From: a bacterium
Lineage (GTDB): Bacteria; Chloroflexota; Anaerolineae; Caldilineales; Caldilineaceae
DNA length: 47,963 nucleotides
NCBI GenBank assembly: GCA_016124945.1
Contig: WGMT01000054.1
Location: forward strand, 1 to 47,963
Direction of reading: 5' to 3'
The position numbers were made by a program, and so were the translations under genes. This document shows, piece by piece, positions 38,345 to 45,058 of the stretch (the stretch's first letter is position 1; every line of letters starts with the position of its first letter). A model generated the notes under the pieces. The model was not told where the DNA came from and ran no database searches. It saw nothing but the letters and a program-made list of their open reading frames with translations.

Positions 38345-39369
38345 CACCCGTGTTTTAAAATTTGTTGATACGTAGACAATTCATCGCCCAGAGCCGTGCC
38401 GCTGATCTGGCCGCGTGCAAAACGTCGCCGCGCCAGCCACCCGCGCGTAGACAGGCCCACCTGCACCGACGCCCGCACCGCCAGGACATACCCGCGCGGG
38501 TAACGATCCGTATGCTTGCGGTAAAACCGGAAGCGGCTGCGCCAAAGCCGTTCCACTGTCACCCAGGGCACCTGCTTACTGCTCTGCCCTTCGTGGTGAA
38601 TCACGCTCGCCGACGGCACCGCGTAGACCGTCCACCCTGCTTGTTGCAGACGCAGGCACCAGTCCATTTCTTCGCAGTACATAAAATACCCGTCATCCAG
38701 GACCCCCACCTGCCGGATCGCCTCGACGCGTACCATCAGCGCCGCACCCAGCACAAAATCTATCGGGAAGGGTTGCGTCCCCTGCCAGAGGGATTGGGCA
38801 TAGCGTCCATTGAGTTCACTGTTGAGCAGCCGCGGCAAAAAGCGGCGCAAAACTGGCACTTCGGCCAGCGGCAGCACGTCCAACGCCACCTGCGCCAAAG
38901 TCGGGAAACGAAATGCGCCATGTTGAAACTGTCCACTGCCGTAGCGTAGCTGCGCGCCACACGCCCCCGCCCGTGGACGCTCAAGCAGACAGCGCACCAT
39001 CCGCCCCAGGGCATCGTCTACGATCTCGGTGTCGGGGTTGAGCAAAAGGACGAAATCGGGGGGTAGGGGATTGGGGACTGGGGATTGCACCGCTCCTCGC
39101 AATTCGCCCCTCGCAATTCGCAATTCTGCAAGCGCCAAGTTATTACCACCCGTAAACCCCAGATTTTTCTCCGAGGCCATCAGCTTCACTTGCGGAAACT
39201 CTGCCGCCACCATTGCGGCGCTGCCGTCGTGGCTGGCGTTGTCTACCACGATCACGTCCACGTGCAACCAATCCGCGCTGTGTGTCGCAGACGCAAAAAC
39301 GCTGCGCAAACAATCGCGCAGCAAGTCTCGGACATTGTACGAAACGATGATGACACCAAGTCGAGTCAT
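38344..39369 (-). CDS. Family 2 glycosyltransferase (rhamnosyltransferase-like)
   Basis: 341 residues. VIIVSYNVRDLL starts the GT-A domain; VVDNASHDGS (41-50) and LLLNPDTEI (108-116) carry the nucleotide and metal motifs, and GYFMYCEEMDWCLRL the ED acceptor region. Between GFTGGNNLALAE and FVLLLNPD, where relatives have about five residues, lies an insert of about 23 residues (82-104) encoded by heptads at 39066-39124. It sits in an outer loop before the DxD strand, so the enzyme could still fold. Overlaps the NUDIX gene. Probable envelope polysaccharide role. Confidence 0.9.
   Translation of the reverse strand: MTRLGVIIVSYNVRDLLRDCLRSVFASATHSADWLHVDVIVVDNASHDGSAAMVAAEFPQVKLMASEKNLGFTGGNNLALAELRIARGELRGAVQSPVPNPLPPDFVLLLNPDTEIVDDALGRMVRCLLERPRAGACGAQLRYGSGQFQHGAFRFPTLAQVALDVLPLAEVPVLRRFLPRLLNSELNGRYAQSLWQGTQPFPIDFVLGAALMVRVEAIRQVGVLDDGYFMYCEEMDWCLRLQQAGWTVYAVPSASVIHHEGQSSKQVPWVTVERLWRSRFRFYRKHTDRYPRGYVLAVRASVQVGLSTRGWLARRRFARGQISGTALGDELSTYQQILKHG
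39066..39124. repeat. GGGGATT and TCGCAAT heptads inside GT2
   Basis: GGGGATT, GGGGACT, GGGGATT (39066-39086), then TCGCAAT at 39097, 39111 and 39118. Together they encode the extra loop of the glycosyltransferase, read on the minus strand as ELRIARGELRGAVQSPVPN. Confidence 0.78.
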
Positions 39370-39444
39370 GAGCTACTTATGCAAAACAAATGAACTCAAA
39401 TCGGAAACAGGGCAATGATATCCCATCTCCATCATTCTGTGCAG

Positions 39445-39660
39445 TCACAAGTTGGCATCCTCAAGGGAGCAAATATCGTAGTCAATTGCTAACACCAAAC
39501 AGCCCAACGTGCCAGAGATAGCAATCCCTCTTCGCCGTGCTTCTTTTCGGGCTGCCATGTCATCGCTCAAGAATAGCCATTTCCGTATTCCCGCAATAGC
39601 CAGGCACGAACTTTCGCCGCGAATGACCAACACGTAAACCACTCTAAACCCATTCACATC
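39445..39660 (-). pseudogene. 3' remnant of a PIN-type (DUF3368-like) gene
   Basis: About 70 codons ending LEDANL show GESSCLAIAGIRKWLFLSDD, then AARRxG-like AARKEARRRGIAISGTLG. This is the C-terminal half of DUF3368-type PIN proteins (GEASCIAIA...LLLDDRAAR...G...SGTLG). No N-terminal half or start codon precedes it: upstream is the end of the lipoprotein gene in another frame. I take it as a truncated toxin gene. No antitoxin lies alongside. Confidence 0.6.
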
Positions 39661-39668
39661 CCCAACGA

Positions 39669-40982
39669 TCACGGCACCCCAACATCCACCACAATCCGGT
39701 CGATGTAGTTGTTGGCCACGTTCACAAACTCGTGGATCAACCCGCCCCACCAGAAATTGGTGCCCACTGGCGGTTTCTCGTCGATGATGATACAGCCGCT
39801 CACCTGCCCCGAATTGCCGGGGAGCAGATACCACTGTTCCCGCCCATCGATGACACGACGCTCTAGATCTTCCTGGCGGCCCACCGCCCAGCGGAAGGGA
39901 AAGTCTACGCCGGTGGTGTCGAAGTTGACGCCGAAGCGCCACACACCTGCCTGCTGGAACCATTCCTCGTTGCCGTCGGCGGCCAGTGTGTTGTAATTTT
40001 CGCTGAAGCGATACTCCTGCCCCGGCCAAGGACCGGTGGTGCGGATGGGCACCGTGCCTTCGTTGGTGACCACGGCGCTGAAGCAGAGTTTCTGGCCTAG
40101 CGGCACGCCCACCACTCGGTTCACCTCACCCAGCCAATCAATCTCGCCCTGAGCCACGTCGGCACGCGGCTTGCCACCCTCTTCGATGGTCAACTCACTG
40201 GTGACACGCACGCGGTTCCCTGCCAGATCGCGCGCTTCGCCCACGATCTCGTAGGTGCCGTCGGGCGGTGGCTCGGCGTTTAGGTCCACGCCGCCCTCGT
40301 AACGGTACTCGTGGTAGCCCTGTTCGTTGGGCCTTACCACATTGGGCTCTTGCGCAATGAAATAACGCAGTGCCGGATCTTCGGGGTGGGTGAGGTAGAT
40401 CTGCACCGTGTCCACATCTTTGGTCAGGTAGTAGCTGATGCTCACCCAATCGTCACGAAGACCATCCTGATTGGGGCGAAAGGTCTGCGGCACCACGGCG
40501 AAGTTGTGGAGTTCGGGGATCTCGGTCATGCCGTCGCTCAGTGCAATCGTCCCCTCGGCGGTGACCGTGTTGCCGTTGTCCTCCAGCGCTTCAACCACCC
40601 AGCGGTAGTCACCGTCGGCGAGGACGCGGCTCAGGATCTCGGCTCGGCCACCGGGGATCTCGATCACCTCGGTATTGTCCACCACCCCGCCCCAGAGGAC
40701 GCTGTAATCGCCCGGCGAACGCCGTTCCCCGTTGCGAAAGTAGAAACGCTCGCCCGCCTCGTTCTCAAAGTAGATGCTCACATCGGCGGAGCGGCGCAAG
40801 CTGTAGCGGATCTCGGTGGCGTCGGTGGCGCCGTCGGCGTTGGGCGTAATAGCGTCAGGCTGCACCTGCACGTTGTACAACAGCGCGCCGAACCCCGGAT
40901 CGAGCCGCCCACACGCGGCCAATAAAGTCATCATCAACAGCAGCAGCATCAGCGGTATCCAGCGCAAAAAGGTCTTTTTCAT
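39669..40982 (-). CDS. Envelope lipoprotein with FlgD-like/Ig repeats
   Basis: 437 residues. The lipoprotein signal is residues 1-24 (lipobox LAAC, Cys24). Two or three FlgD Ig-like beta-sandwich units follow, marked by PNADGATDATEIRYSL (about 44-59), PNQDGLRDDWVSISYYLT (about 165-182) and PPPDGTYEIVGEARDLAGN. These units recognise or cap secreted polymers and occur in surface proteins of Gram-negative-like and Chloroflexota cells. No enzyme motif. Its gene is 90 bases downstream of the PMT-like gene on the same strand. Confidence 0.8.
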   Translation of the reverse strand: MKKTFLRWIPLMLLLLMMTLLAACGRLDPGFGALLYNVQVQPDAITPNADGATDATEIRYSLRRSADVSIYFENEAGERFYFRNGERRSPGDYSVLWGGVVDNTEVIEIPGGRAEILSRVLADGDYRWVVEALEDNGNTVTAEGTIALSDGMTEIPELHNFAVVPQTFRPNQDGLRDDWVSISYYLTKDVDTVQIYLTHPEDPALRYFIAQEPNVVRPNEQGYHEYRYEGGVDLNAEPPPDGTYEIVGEARDLAGNRVRVTSELTIEEGGKPRADVAQGEIDWLGEVNRVVGVPLGQKLCFSAVVTNEGTVPIRTTGPWPGQEYRFSENYNTLAADGNEEWFQQAGVWRFGVNFDTTGVDFPFRWAVGRQEDLERRVIDGREQWYLLPGNSGQVSGCIIIDEKPPVGTNFWWGGLIHEFVNVANNYIDRIVVDVGVP

Positions 40983-41027
40983 AGTCGATTAGTCTAACAG
41001 AGCTTGAAGTTGTCGCCCAAACAAAAT

Positions 41028-41048
41028 GGTGCGTAGTGCGTGGTGCGT
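41028..41048. repeat. GGTGCGT heptad triplet
   Basis: GGTGCGT, AGTGCGT, GGTGCGT lie in the 90-bp spacer between the PMT-like and lipoprotein genes. Confidence 0.65.
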
Positions 41049-41072
41049 GTACCGATGGGGGTACTGAGCGCG

Positions 41073-43931
41073 TTATTGGGAAACTTGGATTGTGCCAAGA
41101 TCCAGGGCGTCGTTGCTGTCGTTCAGGCGAAGACGGGGCAGACCCGTGGCGTTGGCATCGTAGACGGCGACGATCAGCCGGTAGGTCCCCGGCGTGTCGG
41201 GAGCGGAAAGCAGAAACGGCTGCGTCACCACCTCCCCTGCCACCCACGTCGACGACCTGCTCGGCAAAACCGCGTCGGCCTGCGCCACAGGACGGCCGTC
41301 CTCGCCGATCCATTGCACTGTCACCGAAAGATCGGCGTTCGTTGGTCCACTTGCCTGCCAAACCAGGGTGAGCGGCAGCGATTCCTCAGTCGTCACGGTA
41401 GAAGGGAACGGCGTCACCAAACCCGGCAACGAAAGCTGTCCACCAAACGCTGCGCCCACTGTCACCGCCAGTTCGGGCACCACGAACGATCTTTCGTCCA
41501 GTTCAATGGTGATGGGCAGGAAAAGTGAGGAAATCCCACCGTCGGCCAATGAGATCGCCAGTCGGTAGTCGCCTGGTTCAAGCCCCTGGGGGGATGGGAT
41601 TGGATAGATCCCGCGCATTGGCCACTGGTCGGTCCACGAGACGGTCGGGAATCCCGGCGCAACGTCGAATCTGTCTTCGGCCAGCGACTGCCCATTTCGT
41701 TGCCAATTGACAACCAAGGTGTGCCCGGCCAGCGATTGGTCCGTCCACCAGCGCACGTTGAGTTGGCTCGGTTGTGTGATCACGGCGTCGGCGAAGATTC
41801 CCGGTGCAAGCTCGGGCCACGAAGTCGGGTTTTCGCCGATTACCGAAATTGTGGGGCGCGGCAAGGTCACATCCAGCGTAATGCGCTTGCCCTGCGGCGT
41901 CCCATCCCCGGCGAGGACGTCCACCCCTGCGGCATCGCCGGTCGGGTCGTAAACGCCCAGGTACAGGCGGTAGTTCCCCGGCATCGCAGCATCGCCCGCC
42001 CAATCTAGCGCGGCGATGCGCCCCACCGTCACCTGGCCGGGCTGCCAACGGAAGGAGGGGTAGTCGTAGCCGGTAAGGCGCTGATCCATGAGATCGGCGT
42101 AGGGAAGGTTGGTTGTGGTGACGGTTTCGCCGGAAAGAAGGAGATCGATTGACGATTGACGATTGATGATTGACGATTGCAGAGGTTGCCGCCAGTAGAG
42201 AAAGAGTGTGCCATTGGGATCTACGGTGTGGCCGAGGAGTTCGACGGTGTTGCCGAAGTTGATGGCGGTAGGGTGCGCGATGGGCGGTTCGGCGCTGATC
42301 TGCGACGGGTCCACGGCGAAGCGGCGCAGGTTGATCCCCCAAAATTGGGCGTCGATGGGCGTTTCCTCGCCGCCGCGGGCGAGTTGTAGCGGCGTCACCT
42401 GCATGGGATCGATGACGTCGTCTTGCCAGCCTACCAGCCAGGCGGCGGCGTTGTCCTCAAGCCCACGGCGCAGGGGATCGACGGTATTGGCGAAATCCAA
42501 CACCGCGTCCACGTCGAGGATCTCAATCTCAGGCAGGCGGATTGTCTCGATGTCAGACGCGTAATAGTCCCAGATCGGCCAGGCGTGTCCGCTCACCAGC
42601 ACCACGGCTTCGTCCGGTTGGCGCTGATCGCGCACATAGGCCGTCAACTCGCGCCATTGGTCCTTGGTGAAGGCGGGGTTGGTGAACCAATTGATGTTGG
42701 CGTAGAGGAAGCCAGCAATGAGGATGGCGTGGGGGATTAGGGATTGGGGACTGGGGATTGGGGATTGGGGATCGTGTTGAGGACGTTGACGGAATCTCCA
42801 ATGGATCCCTGTTAATCCTGCGCTCCACAACACGATCAACCCCGGCAGCGCCAACATGACGTAGCGCGGGTTGAACTTGGGCGTCAACGAGGCGAGGGCG
42901 AGCACGGCGACGATGGGGAGGAGGAGGTAGAGTGATGAATAAAGAAGGATGAAGGTGGGGGATTGCGGATTGCGAGGGGCGAGGGGCGCGGCGGCGTCGT
43001 TATCGGCCAACCGCCAACTGCTAACTGCTATCTGCCACCTGCCACCTGCCGCCTGCCACAGCGCCAGCGCTGTCACCGCGGCGTAGAGCCAGAGCCATGG
43101 CGTCGCCGCGCTCTCTAGCACTGTTTCGCCCAGGGTGAAGCGGATGGCGATGTCGTGCAGCGCTTCGCCTAGTTTGAACGTGCCGGCCCAGTAGCTCGTG
43201 TCCACGCGCAGACGGGTGACGAGTACGCCGATCCACGGCGCGAAGAGGAGGACGACGGCGGTGTTGGCGAGGAGGAAGGGGCGGATTGCGGATAGCGGAT
43301 TGCGAATTACGGATTGCGGATTGCGGATAAAGATCGTGTATTGGCTTAAGAAGGCGAGGTTTAGGGCCGCCAAAAGGAAGACGGCGAAATAGTGTGTATA
43401 GAGTGACGCCGTTGCCGCCAGGACATACCCAATCCAGAGCCATCCGCCCCGCCGAGACGACTCGCCATTCGCCATTCGCAATCCGCAATCCGCAGCCACC
43501 ACCCCCAACACCACCAACATCGAATACATACGCGCTTCCTGGCTGTAGTAGAGCAGCAGCGGATGCAACGCCGTGATTAGCGCAGCCGTCAGCGCGGCGG
43601 ATCGGCGGCCGGTCAGCGCGTAGGTCAACGCCGCCAACAAGGGGACCAGCAGCGTACCAAACGCGGCGGAGACAAAGCGCAGGCTCCACTCGCTCCACCC
43701 GGCCACCTGCCCCCAGGCGGAGACGACCAAATAGTAGAGCGGCGGCTGAATATCATCCGCCGTCCAGCGGATCAGGGTAAGGGGGTCATATTGCGCCACC
43801 ACCGCGGTGACGCCTTCATCGTACCAGAGGCTTTGCGCGTCCAATGCGGTGAGGCGGAGGGCGAAGGCGAGGAGGAGGATGAGGATTAGCGTGCCGGCGT
43901 AAAAGCGAGATTCAGCAGACTTTCTCGTCAT
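41073..43931 (-). CDS. Large PMT/GT39-like membrane glycosyltransferase with C-terminal extracytoplasmic region
   Basis: 952 residues. The first half has about a dozen membrane helices and the GT39/ArnT-type signature: acidic WYDEG at 36-40 in the first external loop, and IQPPLYY about 25 residues later. These enzymes move a sugar from a lipid carrier to protein or glycan outside the membrane. The C-terminal half (about 560-952) is soluble beta-rich sequence facing outside. Five separate stretches are encoded by heptad repeats, for example IRNPQSVIRNPLSAIRP near 204-220 and IPSPQSLIPH near 395-404, all in loops between predicted helices or strands. Heptads thus reshape this gene without breaking its frame. 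Confidence 0.85.
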   Translation of the reverse strand: MTRKSAESRFYAGTLILILLLAFALRLTALDAQSLWYDEGVTAVVAQYDPLTLIRWTADDIQPPLYYLVVSAWGQVAGWSEWSLRFVSAAFGTLLVPLLAALTYALTGRRSAALTAALITALHPLLLYYSQEARMYSMLVVLGVVAADCGLRMANGESSRRGGWLWIGYVLAATASLYTHYFAVFLLAALNLAFLSQYTIFIRNPQSVIRNPLSAIRPFLLANTAVVLLFAPWIGVLVTRLRVDTSYWAGTFKLGEALHDIAIRFTLGETVLESAATPWLWLYAAVTALALWQAAGGRWQIAVSSWRLADNDAAAPLAPRNPQSPTFILLYSSLYLLLPIVAVLALASLTPKFNPRYVMLALPGLIVLWSAGLTGIHWRFRQRPQHDPQSPIPSPQSLIPHAILIAGFLYANINWFTNPAFTKDQWRELTAYVRDQRQPDEAVVLVSGHAWPIWDYYASDIETIRLPEIEILDVDAVLDFANTVDPLRRGLEDNAAAWLVGWQDDVIDPMQVTPLQLARGGEETPIDAQFWGINLRRFAVDPSQISAEPPIAHPTAINFGNTVELLGHTVDPNGTLFLYWRQPLQSSIINRQSSIDLLLSGETVTTTNLPYADLMDQRLTGYDYPSFRWQPGQVTVGRIAALDWAGDAAMPGNYRLYLGVYDPTGDAAGVDVLAGDGTPQGKRITLDVTLPRPTISVIGENPTSWPELAPGIFADAVITQPSQLNVRWWTDQSLAGHTLVVNWQRNGQSLAEDRFDVAPGFPTVSWTDQWPMRGIYPIPSPQGLEPGDYRLAISLADGGISSLFLPITIELDERSFVVPELAVTVGAAFGGQLSLPGLVTPFPSTVTTEESLPLTLVWQASGPTNADLSVTVQWIGEDGRPVAQADAVLPSRSSTWVAGEVVTQPFLLSAPDTPGTYRLIVAVYDANATGLPRLRLNDSNDALDLGTIQVSQ
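42146..42180. repeat. CGATTGA heptads inside the PMT-like gene
   Basis: Five units (CGATTGA three times, TGATTGA, CGATTGC). Minus-strand translation gives QSSIINR-QSSIDLL, a seven-residue repeat. Confidence 0.78.
42732..42773. repeat. GGGGATT heptads inside the PMT-like gene
   Basis: Six units (GGGGATT, AGGGATT, GGGGACT, GGGGATT, GGGGATT, GGGGATC). They encode PQSPIPS-PQSLIPH on the minus strand, just before a membrane helix (AILIAGFLY). Confidence 0.82.
43016..43057. repeat. AACTGCT/ACCTGCC heptads inside the PMT-like gene
   Basis: Six units (AACTGCT twice, ATCTGCC, ACCTGCC twice, GCCTGCC). They encode QAAGGRWQIAVSS on the minus strand, in a loop after a membrane helix. Confidence 0.78.
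43283..43331. repeat. GGATTGC heptads inside the PMT-like gene
   Basis: Seven units (GGATTGC, GGATAGC, GGATTGC, GAATTAC, GGATTGC, GGATTGC, GGATAAA). They encode IRNPQSV-IRNPLSA-IRP, the clearest heptapeptide repeat in the window. Confidence 0.82.
43463..43497. repeat. CGCCATT/CGCAATC heptads inside the PMT-like gene
   Basis: Five units (CGCCATT twice, CGCAATC twice, CGCAGCC). They encode CGLRMANGESS on the minus strand between two predicted helices. Confidence 0.75.
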
Positions 43932-43943
43932 TCGAATATTCCG

Positions 43944-44279
43944 TTACGCTGACGTATTCACGCGTATCAACTGACTTGACAGTTGCATACTTAGCAGATG
44001 ATCGTGGATTCTTCTTGCTTGACCAGCAAAATCCTGGTCGAAAGTGCAAACAATGATACCGGCGTGTTCGCTTGATTCCAAGTGCAGACGCATGAAATGC
44101 CGTCGATTTGTGGTAAGTATGGCTCTCCCCAGTTGAGTGGCAATCAACAAAACATTATCGTCTGGCAGCCGTTGGTTTGCATATCCGTCGTCTTGAATGG
44201 TCAACACATCGTGACCTAGCCGACGAAGCTTCTCAACTACGGGATGTGGAAAATTCTCGTCGGCATACAACTTCGCCAT
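43944..44279 (-). CDS. DUF5615 PIN-like protein, putative toxin (second copy)
   Basis: 111 residues. LYADENFPHPVVEKLRRLGH is the textbook DUF5615 start with Asp7 and Glu8, and TTNRRHFMRLH and the late CTFDQDF positions complete the acidic site. Its start is two bases after the stop of the DUF433 gene. It is more typical of the family than the copy at 21429, and the two are only distantly alike, so separate acquisition is likelier than recent duplication. Confidence 0.88.
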   Translation of the reverse strand: MAKLYADENFPHPVVEKLRRLGHDVLTIQDDGYANQRLPDDNVLLIATQLGRAILTTNRRHFMRLHLESSEHAGIIVCTFDQDFAGQARRIHDHLLSMQLSSQLIRVNTSA

Positions 44280-44281
44280 GA

Positions 44282-44611
44282 CTACGCGGCCTCATTTTGC
44301 ATAATCTGCTGATCAATTTCGTCCTGATGCGCTCGATAATACGCCCATGCGTTTGCTAAATCGAGCGCCGTGAGGGACGGAAAACTTTCCAAGATTTTTG
44401 ATTCGCTCGTTCCTAGCTTACGCGCCTGAACTAGCAACCAGACAGGAATCCTTGTGCGCACAATGCAAGCATCGCCGCCAATGACGCCTGGGGTAGACTC
44501 GATGCCAGGATAAGCACCTCCCAGATCCTGGGCAATCCACTGAAGAAGCTGTGCTTTTTCGCTTGGACTCATCCCAGGTATTAGATCGCGAACTTGGTCA
44601 AGAATCGTCAT
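44282..44611 (-). CDS. DUF433 domain protein, putative antitoxin (second copy)
   Basis: 109 residues. An N-terminal helical part (SPSEKAQLLQWIAQDLGG) precedes the DUF433 core GVIGGDACIVRTRIPVWLLV and SLTALDLANAWAYYRAH. GAGGTGAG just before the ATG is a good ribosome-binding site. It is coupled to the DUF5615 gene downstream and lies 12 bases after another small gene, forming a three-gene cassette. Confidence 0.87.
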   Translation of the reverse strand: MTILDQVRDLIPGMSPSEKAQLLQWIAQDLGGAYPGIESTPGVIGGDACIVRTRIPVWLLVQARKLGTSESKILESFPSLTALDLANAWAYYRAHQDEIDQQIMQNEAA

Positions 44612-44623
44612 TTCTCACCTCAT

Positions 44624-44956
44624 CTATAAACCTACAGCAAACATGCTCATTGGGCGTTTGGTAGATTCCTGCAATTCAGCGAACTCCTCATCCATGAAAG
44701 GAGGCAGCAACTTTAGCGCCTTTACAACGAGGGCAGCGCGGCGCTTTCTTTGTGCCGATGTATCATCCTCCGGAGAACCGAGCGACTGGAGTTCATTTTC
44801 TATCTTTTTTAACTCTGTCTCGGCTGCTTCGTCATTGATCTCCGAACTGAACTCCACAGCAACCGACTGCCGCAGCCTCGGATCGACGTTTGCCGGCAGC
44901 GGCTCTGGCAGGTAGACAACACCGTTTTCGTATACCCCGTTAACCTTTGTGTCCAT
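44624..44956 (-). CDS. Small antitoxin-like protein (DUF104/AF2212-like N-terminus)
   Basis: 110 residues. The N-terminus KVNGVYENGVVYLPEPLP resembles the beta-hairpin start of DUF104/AF2212-type antitoxins (xxAVYENGVFxPLEPLxLP). The rest is charged helices (TELKKIENELQSL, RKRRAALVVKALKLLPP) without a known domain. ATG 44956 is six bases after GGAG and is chosen over the in-frame ATG at 44968, whose codons overlap that GGAG. First gene of the minus-strand cassette ending with DUF433/DUF5615; it may belong to that module or be a stray antitoxin. Confidence 0.65.
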   Translation of the reverse strand: MDTKVNGVYENGVVYLPEPLPANVDPRLRQSVAVEFSSEINDEAAETELKKIENELQSLGSPEDDTSAQRKRRAALVVKALKLLPPFMDEEFAELQESTKRPMSMFAVGL

Positions 44957-45058
44957 CTTCTGCTCCAAAATTCAACCGCTCTTACACAAAAGCACATCCT
45001 GAACAATCCCTCGTTTTTTAGAAGTCGGTAAACCCATTATACCAGACAACCAATCCCC

